Counted from the first letter of the stretch, positions 51,929 through 58,899 are shown. The stretch is DNA of 64,000 nt from Actinomadura opuntiae (GCF_030283205.1 NZ_JASNWF010000014.1:62001-126000), one strand, 5' to 3'. Translations and numbers: made by a program. The notes: generated by a model from the sequence alone, not told the origin.

Positions 51929-51945
51929 GCTCGCCCTTTGCCCAT

Positions 51946-52290
51946 GACCCCATATCAACGGATCCGTGTACGGCCGCCCATAGCTACGCGGTGCCGCCAC
52001 CAACTCGAACCCCTAACCCCTCACACGCACCCTCGATGCCGGGCGCCTGATACCGGCCCCGTACTGCAATCACCAGGCCCCACCCCCTGGGCCGCAGTCG
52101 CAAGGCCGCAGTCGCAAGGCCGTAGCCACCGCGTCCGGCATCCACGTCCGGCGTCCGTGTCGCGTCTGGCCTGCGCGTCTGGCCTTCGGGTCCGGCCTCT
52201 GGGGTCATGGGGCGGGTTCTTCTCGTGAGTGCGCTCCACGGGTGGCATCGCAGGCGGTGCTGCTCGGCGCGGTTGCTTCAGGGCCAGGTC
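51946..52290. repeat. Gene-free DNA with short tandem repeats
   Basis: Between the right repeat arm and the DinB-like gene no gene is visible. GCCGCAGTCGCAAG is repeated twice in tandem (52091-52118) and begins a third time. It is followed to about 52200 by irregular repeats of CGTCTGGCCT / CGTCCGGC with periods of 14-18 bp. Confidence 0.5.
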
Positions 52291-52298
52291 CTTCTGTT

Positions 52299-52376
52299 AA
52301 CGCAGTTACGACTTGCGTTTGTTGGGACGGTGGGGATACTGTTCTGTCAAACGCAGTTGGTGACTGCTTTAGCGTT
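52299..52376 (+). promoter_or_regulatory. Paired operator-like sites
   Basis: AACGCAGTTACGACTTGCGTT (arms AACGCA and TTGCGTT, 52299-52319) is followed about 50 bp later by a second copy that starts AACGCAGTTGGTGACTG and closes with GCGTT (52350-52375). Both share AACGCAGTT and an inverted GCGTT. The second abuts the ribosome-binding site of the next gene (CGGAGGGCG). Confidence 0.5.
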
Positions 52377-52387
52377 CGGAGGGCGAC

Positions 52388-52963
52388 ATGAGCGATGTGA
52401 TCGATCAGATCGATCGGGCCTTGGTGATGGTGGCGGGGGTCGTTGATGGCATCAGTGGTGACCAGCTCGGGCTGCCTTCGCTGTGTGCGGGGTGGGATGT
52501 GCGGGCGGAGCTTAACCACCTTGTGGGCGGGATGCGGATCTTTGCCGCCGAACTCGAGGGCACTGACCCGGGCGGTCGTCATGAGGACGACTGGCTCGGC
52601 GGGGATCCGCAGGCGGCGTTCGCAGCGGCGGCCGGTCTCGATCGGGCGGCCTGGCATCGTCCGGGTGTCCTCGAAAAAGAGGTCCGGCTGGGGTTCGGGG
52701 TGCTGCCCGGGCCGATGGCGGCGCTCGTCCACCTCACCGAACTGCTCGCCCACGGTGCTGATCTGGCCGTTGCCACCGGTCAGGAAGAGCTTGTCGACCA
52801 GGACGCCTGCCGGGGTCTGCTCGCGGTCATGAGGGGGATGGACTTCAGCGCCTTTCGGCGGCCTGGCATGTTCGGTCCCGAGCGTCTCGCGCCGGACGGG
52901 GCGGAGCCGCATCGGGAGCTTCTGGCCTTTCTTGGCCGCGATCTCGGGGCGACTGCGCAGTGA
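52388..52963 (+). CDS. Mycothiol-dependent maleylpyruvate isomerase-like / TIGR03086-type protein
   Basis: A 191-residue DinB-like four-helix protein: 'QIDRALVMVAGVVDGISGDQ', 'PSLCAGWDVRAELNHLVGGM' (His of the metal site), 'LVHLTELLAHGADLAVATGQ' (His). The His pattern matches TIGR03086 metal-binding proteins, related to mycothiol-dependent enzymes. Reaction unknown. CGGAGG lies before the ATG and a double operator upstream suggests tight control. The next gene is a second DinB-type protein. Confidence 0.83.
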   Translation: MSDVIDQIDRALVMVAGVVDGISGDQLGLPSLCAGWDVRAELNHLVGGMRIFAAELEGTDPGGRHEDDWLGGDPQAAFAAAAGLDRAAWHRPGVLEKEVRLGFGVLPGPMAALVHLTELLAHGADLAVATGQEELVDQDACRGLLAVMRGMDFSAFRRPGMFGPERLAPDGAEPHRELLAFLGRDLGATAQ

Positions 52964-53058
52964 AGGGCGTCGTGTCGTGACTGCGGCTGCCGGGCAATGG
53001 CGGTGTCCTGCATAAATGGCTTCAGCGGCGGTGTTACGGCCGCGCGGCCATTCGAGAA

Positions 53059-53110
53059 GGGGCAGCGGTAAATGACGAGTGCGCTCGAATGACTCGTGAT
53101 TTACTGCCCC
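53059..53110 (+). promoter_or_regulatory. Long imperfect inverted repeat over the start of a DinB gene
   Basis: GGGGCAG-CGG-TAAATGACGAGT (53059-53080) faces ACTCGTGATTTACTGCCCC (53092-53110). Apart from a 3-base bulge and one mismatch the arms are reverse complements over 19 bases. The right arm ends one base before the ATG, and no Shine-Dalgarno sequence is present. Confidence 0.65.
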
Positions 53111-53111
53111 C

Positions 53112-53654
53112 ATGACCACTGTGCGGGATTCGATCGTGCGGGCGTTCGACGAGGTGTGGCGGCGGACGCGGGGCCGGCTCGAAGGGCTCACCGACGACGA
53201 GTACCTGTGGGAACCCGCGCCGGACGGGTGGACGCTCCGTCCGGACGCCGGCGGCCGGTGGCTGATCGACGGGGAGGGCGGCGGCGGGCCCGCTCCCGAT
53301 CCGGTGCCGGTGGCGACCATTGCGTGGCGCATCGGCCATGTCGGGCTGACGTTCATCGACTACGGCACCCGGCTCTTCCATGGCCGGAACATCACGCTGG
53401 ACGACGTCGAATTCTCCGGAACGGCCGACGGCGGGCTCGGGTTTCTGGAGACGGCCTTTCGTGTCCATTGGCGGGAGCCGCTCGGCGCGATGGCCGATGA
53501 GCGCTGGTGGGGGCCGTCCGGTCCCGCTTTCTTCGGCTACGCCGACTACCCGGTCATCGACACCGCGCTGCACGTGCTGGACGAGTTCACCCATCACACC
53601 GCCGAACTCGGCGTCCTGCGCGACCTGTACCAGCATCGGACCGCCGGTGGCTGA
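53112..53654 (+). CDS. DinB-family protein
   Basis: A 180-residue DinB/YfiT-type protein: 'SIVRAFDEVWRRTRGRLEGL', 'DDEYLWEPAPDGWTLRPDAG', 'TIAWRIGHVGLTFIDYGTRL' (His of the metal site) and 'TALHVLDEFTHHTAELGVLR' (His-His). DinB folds bind a divalent metal and often act with bacillithiol or mycothiol. Activity is unknown. The initiation codon directly follows a long inverted repeat, so expression may be repressed or the mRNA may be leaderless. Converges with the NTF2-like gene, 4 bp apart. Confidence 0.83.
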   Translation: MTTVRDSIVRAFDEVWRRTRGRLEGLTDDEYLWEPAPDGWTLRPDAGGRWLIDGEGGGGPAPDPVPVATIAWRIGHVGLTFIDYGTRLFHGRNITLDDVEFSGTADGGLGFLETAFRVHWREPLGAMADERWWGPSGPAFFGYADYPVIDTALHVLDEFTHHTAELGVLRDLYQHRTAGG

Positions 53655-53658
53655 GGTC

Positions 53659-54060
53659 TCATTCGTCGAGCCGCCTGGTGACCTGGTCCACTTGCTGGAT
53701 GCGTCCGTCGGGCGCGAGGCGGCCGAACATGTAGATCTCCGCGGCGAACGTCTTCCCCTTCCGCATTCTGGTGCGGAGCGTGTACCGCGCGGCGATCCGG
53801 TCGCCGGAGACCATCGCCTCGTAGATTTCCAGGCCGGACCGGTCGGCGGCCGCCATCGCCGCCTTGTCGATGTTCTTGCGGACCGGTCCCGCGTGCTCGA
53901 TCATCCGCCGGCGGTCGATCGCGAGACCGTCATTGCGGTACGCGAAGTCCGGCACGAAGTAGCGGTCCAGGACCGCGGCCGGGTCCTCGTCCGAGACGGC
54001 CATGTCGCGGGTGTAGTCGGTGAGGAAGTCGGTCAGGTCGCGTGCGGTGCGGATGCTCAT
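53659..54060 (-). CDS. SnoaL/NTF2-like protein
   Basis: A 133-residue cone-shaped NTF2 fold: 'DLTDFLTDYTRDMAVSDEDP', 'VLDRYFVPDFAYRNDGLAID', 'VSGDRIAARYTLRTRMRKGK', 'EIYMFGRLAPDGRIQQVDQV'. Family members range from polyketide cyclases to ketosteroid isomerases, so no reaction can be inferred. A palindrome at 54078-54088 lies 18 bp before its ATG. Confidence 0.78.
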   Translation of the reverse strand: MSIRTARDLTDFLTDYTRDMAVSDEDPAAVLDRYFVPDFAYRNDGLAIDRRRMIEHAGPVRKNIDKAAMAAADRSGLEIYEAMVSGDRIAARYTLRTRMRKGKTFAAEIYMFGRLAPDGRIQQVDQVTRRLDE

Positions 54061-54077
54061 GGGCGCCCCTCGTAGGA

Positions 54078-54088
54078 GTACGTCGTAC
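54078..54088 (-). promoter_or_regulatory. TetR-operator-like palindrome
   Basis: GTACG-T-CGTAC with flanking AG..GCT matches the general look of TetR-family operators, here upstream of the NTF2-like gene. No TetR gene is adjacent. Confidence 0.4.
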
Positions 54089-54182
54089 GCTTACCTGCCG
54101 CACACCGCCCCCGTAGGGGGAGTGATCATGGATCGCGTAGATTGATCCGGTCGTCCGATCGCTATCCCGAGGAGTGAGGCCT

Positions 54183-54200
54183 GTGCCTGCGACCCGCTGA
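54183..54200 (+). CDS. Putative leader peptide ORF before GNAT gene
   Basis: GTG-CCT-GCG-ACC-CGC-TGA would give the five-residue peptide MPATR. GAGGAG (54169-54174) stands eight bases upstream; an in-frame GTG at 54174 would lengthen it to MRPVPATR. The stop codon's last base is the first base of the hairpin that follows, so a ribosome stalled here would touch the stem. The peptide is too short to judge by coding statistics, and the call rests on position. Confidence 0.4.
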   Translation: MPATR

Positions 54201-54255
54201 CGGGCCGCTGCGCACCACCGGACCATCGTCCGGTGCTGGTTACGGAGCGGCCCGT
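54200..54255 (+). terminator. Nested hairpin, possible attenuator, in GNAT leader
   Basis: Outer stem ACGGGCCGCT (54200-54209) with AGCGGCCCGT (54246-54255), perfect 10 bp. Inside it ACCGGAC pairs with GTCCGGT across CATC, with further ACC/GGT pairing. It lies between a short leader ORF and the GNAT start at 54303. There is no T tract. Confidence 0.55.
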
Positions 54256-54302
54256 GCACGCCGCCGTTCCCATTCACCCGAACCAGTAGGGGTTTCCTCA
54301 CC

Positions 54303-55049
54303 ATGTTCGAATCCGACGTGCACGCCTATCTGCGTGCCGCCGCGGGCGACGCCGCCGTCCGCGTTCCGCCGTTCCTCGCCAGGCTGGACGAGCACGACGA
54401 CGGGCTGTTCTTCAACTACGCCGTCCCGGACGACGGCGCCCGGCCCACCTCGCGGGACGTCGCGAATCTCATCGCGGCGTTCGCGGATCGCCGCCGGACG
54501 CCGCGGCTGGAGTACCTGCCCGCCGCGGCCCCCGGTGTGGAGGCGGCGCTGCTGGCCGCCGGGTTCCGCCAGGAGCGGAGACTGCCGATCCTCACGTGCG
54601 AAGGCATGCCGCCGATGCCGGAGACCAGCGGGCCGGTCGAGGTCGTCAAGGCCGCGGACGACGCGCTGTTGTGGCAGGTCGCGCGGGTGCAGAGCGAGGC
54701 GTACGGCATGCCGGAGGCCGCGGAGCACGACGTGGCGCGGCTGCGGCGAGTCGTCGAGCGCGGCGGTCTGGTGGCGCTGGCCGTGGACGCGGCGAGCGGC
54801 GAAGGCGTCGGCGCCGGTCAGTTCGGTCCGCCGCACCGGGGCGTCAGCGAGCTCGCGGGCGTCGGCGTGCGCGCGTCCCATCGGCGGCGCGGGATCGCGG
54901 CGGCGGTGACGGCGTGGCTCACGCGCGAGGCCCGGACCATCGGGATCACCAAGCCGTTCCTGATGCCGGACAACGACGACGCGGAACGCATCTACCGGCG
55001 CGCGGGCTACGAGCGCGCGACCGAGATCCTGCACATTTCGCGGCCATAG
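54303..55049 (+). CDS. GNAT-family N-acetyltransferase
   Basis: A 248-residue protein whose C-terminal half is a GNAT domain: 'VEVVKAADDALLWQVARVQS', 'VGAGQFGPPHRGVSELAGVG', acetyl-CoA loop 'VRASHRRRGIAAAVTAWLTR' (R/Q-x-x-G-x-G/A) and 'NDDAERIYRRAGYERATEIL'. The N-terminal 110 residues resemble a degenerate second GNAT module. The acceptor is unknown. A leader ORF with a hairpin in front suggests induction by translation stress, as seen for some resistance genes. Ends in a bidirectional terminator. Confidence 0.88.
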   Translation: MFESDVHAYLRAAAGDAAVRVPPFLARLDEHDDGLFFNYAVPDDGARPTSRDVANLIAAFADRRRTPRLEYLPAAAPGVEAALLAAGFRQERRLPILTCEGMPPMPETSGPVEVVKAADDALLWQVARVQSEAYGMPEAAEHDVARLRRVVERGGLVALAVDAASGEGVGAGQFGPPHRGVSELAGVGVRASHRRRGIAAAVTAWLTREARTIGITKPFLMPDNDDAERIYRRAGYERATEILHISRP

Positions 55050-55055
55050 CCGGGG

Positions 55056-55083
55056 GCGGGGCCCGGCCCGAGCCGGGCCCCGC
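55056..55083. terminator. Bidirectional terminator between GNAT and methyltransferase genes
   Basis: A perfect 12-bp stem GCGGGGCCCGGC / GCCGGGCCCCGC with a CCGA loop fills the gap between convergent genes. Confidence 0.85.
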
Positions 55084-55842
55084 TCACGCGGGCTTGCGCG
55101 CCTCGATCAGGAAGCGGGACGAATGCGCGACGAATGAGCCGTCGCGCTGGATCAGCTCGTGCATGTCCCGCAGCCGGTCGCGGTAGCGCTCGACGGTGAA
55201 GCCGGGAACGATCCAGATCACCTTGCGCAGGAAGTAGACGACCGCGCCGATGTCGAAGAACTCCATGCGCAGCCGTTCGAAGCGCAGGTCGATCACGTCG
55301 AGGCCGGCGGCGCGGGCGTCCGCGCTCTCGATCTCCGGGTCGCGTTTGCTCCGCGCCTTGGGCTGCGGCCCGAGGAAGAACTCGGTCACCTCGAAGACGC
55401 TGGCGGGCCCGACGTGCTGGGCGAAGTAGGCGCCGCCTGGCGCGAGGACGCGGGCGATCTCCGCCCACCAGACGACCGCGGGGTGACGGCTGGTGACCAG
55501 GTCGAACGCGCCGTCGGCGAACGGCAGCGGCGGCTCGTCGGGATGGACGACCACCGCCGCGCCGCGCGGGTGCAGCAGCCGCGTGGCCTTGACGACGTTG
55601 GGCGGCCACGACTCCGTCGCGACCATCGTCGGCGGGAAGGCCGCGGCCTCGGCCAGGACCTCGCCGCCGCCGGTCTGGACGTCCAGCGCCGCGGTGGCCA
55701 TCGCCAGCCGCTCGCTCATCAGGCGCTGGTAGCCCCACGAGGGCCGCTGCTCGGTCGCGCGGCCGTCCAGCCAGGTGAAGTCCCAGCCGTCGACGGAGAC
55801 GGAGTCGGCTTCTTCGACCAGGTCATCGAAGGTGCGGTTCAT
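55084..55842 (-). CDS. SAM-dependent methyltransferase (class I)
   Basis: A 252-residue Rossmann methyltransferase. Motif I is altered ('ALDVQTGGGEVLAEAAAFPP'), with 'LLHPRGAAVVVHPDEPPLPF', motif IV-like 'GAFDLVTSRHPAVVWWAEIA' and 'RVLAPGGAYFAQHVGPASVF'. This resembles the methyltransferase-11 group. Substrate unknown. Its ATG overlaps the stop of the PhzF gene (ATGA), so both belong to one minus-strand operon. Confidence 0.85.
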   Translation of the reverse strand: MNRTFDDLVEEADSVSVDGWDFTWLDGRATEQRPSWGYQRLMSERLAMATAALDVQTGGGEVLAEAAAFPPTMVATESWPPNVVKATRLLHPRGAAVVVHPDEPPLPFADGAFDLVTSRHPAVVWWAEIARVLAPGGAYFAQHVGPASVFEVTEFFLGPQPKARSKRDPEIESADARAAGLDVIDLRFERLRMEFFDIGAVVYFLRKVIWIVPGFTVERYRDRLRDMHELIQRDGSFVAHSSRFLIEARKPA

Positions 55843-56504
55843 GGGGCCATGCTCGCAGCCCGCGGCTCGCGCCGGACCCGTCCGGCCACCTCGACCAGGT
55901 CGCCGGGGCGCGGCGCCGTCATGATCTGCGAGCCCCGACCCTGGGTGACGGTGAGCGGACGGCCGAGGCGGGACGTCAGCAGGAGCGCGGCGGCGCCGGT
56001 CGCCTCGTCCTCGTCGATGCCGTCGCCGCGGCCGGGGAACCCGCGGGCGCGGACCCGGCCGGACGGCTCGTCCTGCCACGCCCACGCGTAGATCCATTCG
56101 CCCGGCGGCGGGACGGGCAGCGCGTCGACCTCCTCGGCCGACCCGTACTGCCGGAGGGTGCGGCCGGGTGCCCAGTCGGCGCGCCCGGTGATCCAGGTGA
56201 GGTCGCCGTCGCGCCGGACGTCCACCACGCCCGCCGCGGTGACCAGGGCGGGGACGCCGAGCAGCCAGGCGGCGCCGACGCAGGGATGCCCGGCGAACGG
56301 CAACCGCGCGGAGGGGGTGTAGATGTCGATGGCGCCGCGCCCGGCGTCGTCGATGAAGATCGTCTCGCTGAAGCCCAGCTCGCGCGCGACCTCCTGGCGG
56401 CGGGCCGCGCCGGGGACGGCGGCGCCGTCGCGGACGACGCCGAGCCGGTTGCCGTGCGCCCCTCCGGCGTCGCAGAAGACGCGCACCACCTCATAGTCGA
56501 TCAT
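55839..56504 (-). CDS. PhzF-family isomerase-like protein
   Basis: A 221-residue protein with PhzF landmarks: 'EVVRVFCDAGGAHGNRLGVV', 'ARELGFSETIFIDDAGRGAI', 'PSARLPFAGHPCVGAAWLLG' and 'GDGIDEDEATGAAALLLTSR'. It is shorter than typical PhzF (about 280) and lacks part of the second half. PhzF converts dihydrohydroxyanthranilate in phenazine synthesis, but the family is broad. ATG 56504 was chosen over the TTG at 56516. Translationally coupled to the methyltransferase. Confidence 0.85.
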   Translation of the reverse strand: MIDYEVVRVFCDAGGAHGNRLGVVRDGAAVPGAARRQEVARELGFSETIFIDDAGRGAIDIYTPSARLPFAGHPCVGAAWLLGVPALVTAAGVVDVRRDGDLTWITGRADWAPGRTLRQYGSAEEVDALPVPPPGEWIYAWAWQDEPSGRVRARGFPGRGDGIDEDEATGAAALLLTSRLGRPLTVTQGRGSQIMTAPRPGDLVEVAGRVRREPRAASMAP

Positions 56505-56592
56505 CCGGACAGTCAATCACGCTGCCATGACAACCCCCGGTTGTCGATCCGGCCGGACGGCTGTTGGACGCGGCGCCCCGTCCGGCGATGTC

Positions 56593-57174
56593 ATGTCCGC
56601 CGTGAACCGAGAGACGCAGACCCTTCTGGTGATGGACGTGCAGCACGCGGTGGCGGCGCAGTTGGGAGACCGGGCGGACGGTTACCTGTCCCGGCTGGCG
56701 GAGACGGTGAAGGCGGCCCGCTCGGCGGATGTGCCGGTGATCCACGTCCGGGTCCGGCACCGTGACGGCCACCCGGAGATCGGGCCGCTGAACAAGCCGT
56801 TCCAGGGCCTGCTCGGCACGGACACGATCACCGAGTCGAACCCGGGCAGCGAGATCCATCCGGCGGTCGCGCCGCTGCCCGGCGAACCCGTCCTCGACAA
56901 GCGGTTCTTCAGCGCGTTCGCCGGCACGGACCTGGACGCGCTCCTCCGTGCGCGCGGTGCCGGGACGCTCGTGCTGACCGGCCTGGCGACCAGCGGCGTC
57001 GTCATCAGCACCCTGCGGGACGCGACGGAGCGGCAGTACGCGCAGATCGTCCTGTCGGACGGGTGCGACGACGCCGACGAGGAGATGCACCGCTTCCTGG
57101 TCGAACGGTTCTTCCCGCGCGAGGCCGACGTCTTGACGAGCGCGGAGTGGACGGCCGGGCTCGCGCCTCAGTGA
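56593..57174 (+). CDS. Isochorismatase-like hydrolase lacking the usual Cys
   Basis: A 193-residue isochorismatase-fold protein: catalytic Asp in 'TLLVMDVQHAVAAQLGDRAD', Lys in 'EPVLDKRFFSAFAGTDLDAL', and 'GTLVLTGLATSGVVISTLRD' where Cys hydrolases have ...TNxCV. The nucleophile position is Val/Gly here, as in EntB/PhzD-type isochorismatases, so a Cys-dependent amidase reaction is unlikely. The frame is open to 56527, but ATG 56593 fits the family start. Its end overlaps the convergent small membrane protein gene by 7 bp. Confidence 0.85.
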   Translation: MSAVNRETQTLLVMDVQHAVAAQLGDRADGYLSRLAETVKAARSADVPVIHVRVRHRDGHPEIGPLNKPFQGLLGTDTITESNPGSEIHPAVAPLPGEPVLDKRFFSAFAGTDLDALLRARGAGTLVLTGLATSGVVISTLRDATERQYAQIVLSDGCDDADEEMHRFLVERFFPREADVLTSAEWTAGLAPQ

Positions 57175-57365
57175 CCCATGACCAGGAAGACCACGCCGGC
57201 GACCACGTGCGCGATGACGGTCACCGCGAGCATGACCACGAACAGGTACTTGGCGGTCGGGTGGCCGAACTGCGAGCCCGTCCGGGCGCCCTGCGCGGAG
57301 CGGTCCTGAGCCTGCTGCTCCAGGTCGTCCAGGGAGGGCAGGAACGACGGGCGGCGGAGTGCCAT
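57168..57365 (-). CDS. Small membrane protein, paralogue A
   Basis: A 65-residue protein with a soluble N-terminal half and one C-terminal TM: 'GSQFGHPTAKYLFVVMLAVT' then 'VIAHVVAGVVFLVMGH'. It is clearly homologous to the next small gene (57376-57558) in the motif QFxHPTAxYLF...LAVTVxAHVxxGVxF. Family not recognised. It probably shares the operon with that gene. GTG/ATG choice: ATG 57365. Confidence 0.7.
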   Translation of the reverse strand: MALRRPSFLPSLDDLEQQAQDRSAQGARTGSQFGHPTAKYLFVVMLAVTVIAHVVAGVVFLVMGH

Positions 57366-57375
57366 GCGTGCTCCC

Positions 57376-57558
57376 TCAGCCCATGACGGCGAACAGGACG
57401 CCGCCGATGACGTGGGCGGCCACGGTCACGGCCAGCAGCCCGATGAACAGGTACCTGGCGGTGGGGTGGTCGAACTGGCCGCCGCTCCCGGCGGGGCGGG
57501 GGCCGAGTTCGGCCTGGCGGCGGGCGATGCGCTCTTCCAGGGGTGCCCTGCCGAACAT
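57376..57558 (-). CDS. Small membrane protein, paralogue B
   Basis: A 60-residue protein, 'MFGRAPLEERIARRQAELGP' then 'GGQFDHPTARYLFIGLLAVT' and 'VAAHVIGGVLFAVMG'. Same architecture as paralogue A, 10 bp downstream of it in the operon order. GGAGG before ATG 57558. Divergent from the OhrR-like MarR gene and probably controlled by it, which would link the pair to peroxide or organic-hydroperoxide stress; inference from position only. Confidence 0.7.
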   Translation of the reverse strand: MFGRAPLEERIARRQAELGPRPAGSGGQFDHPTARYLFIGLLAVTVAAHVIGGVLFAVMG

Positions 57559-57646
57559 GCGTCCTCCGTTGCCTCGCCAACCGTTGGTGCACAAAACATT
57601 GCCGTAGTAACCTTTATAGCCGAGGCACCCGGCGAGCGGAGGTTCC

Positions 57647-58096
57647 GTGGCACGTGATCTGGACGACGTTCCCGACCCGCTCGCGCTGGAGAACCAGGTC
57701 TGCTTCGCGCTGGTGGTGGCGTCGCGCAGCGTGCTCGCGCTCTACCGGCCGCTCCTGGAGCCGATGGGCCTGACGCATCCGCAGTACCTGGTGATGCTGG
57801 CGCTCTGGGAGCACGGGCGGCTGTCGGTCAAGGAGCTGAGCCGGCTGCTCCAGCTCGATCCGGGGACGCTGTCGCCGCTGCTCAAGCGGCTGGAGTCCGC
57901 CGGGCTCGTCCGCCGCGAGCGCGACGTCCGCGACGAGCGGCTGCTCGCCGTCACCGTCACCGAGGCGGGCCGGGCCCTCCGCGCGGAGGCGGAGAGGATC
58001 CCGGCCACGATCATGCAGCGGCTCGGCATGGGCCGTGGCGAGCTGGAGGACCTGCACGGCACCCTCACCCGCGTCATCGCCGCCGCCACCCCTTAG
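57647..58096 (+). CDS. OhrR-like MarR-family regulator
   Basis: A 149-residue winged-helix regulator. 'LALENQVCFALVVASRSVLA' near the N terminus carries Cys19 at the position of the redox-sensing Cys in OhrR. The HTH is 'LSVKELSRLLQLDPGTLSPL' and the wing contains 'RRERDVRDERLLAVTVTEAG'. GTG start with GGAGG (57638-57642). It lies opposite two paralogous membrane proteins and its stop overlaps that of the HxlR gene by 4 bp. Repression relieved by hydroperoxides is the family expectation; no ohr gene is adjacent. Confidence 0.9.
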   Translation: MARDLDDVPDPLALENQVCFALVVASRSVLALYRPLLEPMGLTHPQYLVMLALWEHGRLSVKELSRLLQLDPGTLSPLLKRLESAGLVRRERDVRDERLLAVTVTEAGRALRAEAERIPATIMQRLGMGRGELEDLHGTLTRVIAAATP

Positions 58097-58455
58097 GGTG
58101 CCCCGGCGCCCCAGTCCCAGAGGGCCTGCAGCACCGGGCCGAGGCGCCGGCCCCGGTCGGTGAGGCTGTAGCGGGTGCGGGGCGGCACGCCCGGTTCGCG
58201 GCGCCGGTCGAGGACGCCGGCGCGGACGAGATGGGCGAGCCGGTCGGCGAGCACCTTGTCCGACAGCGCGGGCAGCGCGGCCCGCAGCCCGGTGAAGGAG
58301 CGGTCGCCGCGCAGCAGCTCGCGGATCACCAGCGTCGTCCACCGTCCGCGCAGCGCGTCGAGGGCGATCTCCACCGGGCAGGACGGGTCCGGCGCGGCGG
58401 CGTCCGCGCGGGGGTCGTCGGGCAGTCCCGGGCGACTGACCGTTTGGTGAGCCAT
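58093..58455 (-). CDS. HxlR-family transcriptional regulator
   Basis: A 120-residue winged-helix protein: 'CPVEIALDALRGRWTTLVIR', 'ELLRGDRSFTGLRAALPALS', 'LADRLAHLVRAGVLDRRREP', 'YSLTDRGRRLGPVLQALWDW'. The conserved CPV...GGKW-type start is present with Cys26. HxlR proteins respond to electrophiles or quinones through that Cys. Divergent from the SnoaL-like gene, 57 bp apart, so it may regulate it. Confidence 0.9.
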   Translation of the reverse strand: MAHQTVSRPGLPDDPRADAAAPDPSCPVEIALDALRGRWTTLVIRELLRGDRSFTGLRAALPALSDKVLADRLAHLVRAGVLDRRREPGVPPRTRYSLTDRGRRLGPVLQALWDWGAGAP

Positions 58456-58512
58456 GAACGGGCCTCCTAGCGTTGCCGCGTCTCGACGATCTTGTCTACC
58501 GGAAGGATCACG

Positions 58513-58899
58513 ATGCGGCGGCCGGCGATGCGTCCCGAGGACGTCCCCCAGGTGTTCGAGGAGCGGTTCAACAGCGGAGACACCGCGGCGGTGGCGGACC
58601 TGTACGAGGACGGCGCGGTGTTCGTGCCCGAACCGGGCGCCGGCCTGAGCGGCGCGGATGCCCGTGCGGCGAACGAGCGGTTCGTGGCCCTCGGCGTGCC
58701 GATCAAGGTCACCCCGCGGCACGTCTACGCGGCGGGCGACGTGGCGCTGCTGATCGTCGACTGGGTGATCGACGGCACGGGCCGGGACGGCGTGCCGGTG
58801 CACATCGAGGGCACCGCGACGGACGTGGCGAGGCGCGGCGCGGACGGGTGCTGGCGCTACGCCGTCGACAATCCGTTCGGGGTCGCCGGGCTGGGATGA
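58513..58899 (+). CDS. SnoaL/DUF4440-like protein
   Basis: A 128-residue NTF2-fold protein: 'FEERFNSGDTAAVADLYEDG', 'AVFVPEPGAGLSGADARAAN', 'HIEGTATDVARRGADGCWRY'. The C-terminal beta strands with Asp/Trp fit DUF4440/SnoaL-like isomerases. ATG 58513 is preceded by GGAAGGA; the TTG at 58492 is a less likely start. Probably controlled by the divergent HxlR regulator. Confidence 0.8.
   Translation: MRRPAMRPEDVPQVFEERFNSGDTAAVADLYEDGAVFVPEPGAGLSGADARAANERFVALGVPIKVTPRHVYAAGDVALLIVDWVIDGTGRDGVPVHIEGTATDVARRGADGCWRYAVDNPFGVAGLG

Larger units (their letters stand above)
49764..51945. mobile_element. Candidate element: HNH endonuclease gene between 192-bp inverted repeats
   Basis: A 2.2-kb unit bounded by exact 192-bp inverted repeats (49775-49966 and 51737-51928). 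Weaker similarity extends the arms outward to CATGGG on both ends, with one 8-bp indel. Inside are one DUF222-HNH endonuclease gene, its promoter region and its terminator; nothing else. There is no transposase of a known class. I found no target-site duplication. The perfect identity of the arms means recent duplication or gene conversion. Read as a mobile or recombining cassette this is inference; the repeat geometry is direct observation. Confidence 0.6.

Noticed and set aside
51591..52228. Open frames across the right inverted repeat
   Set aside because: The same peptides appear antisense across the left arm because the DNA is duplicated. They lack ribosome-binding sites and consist of repeat translation.
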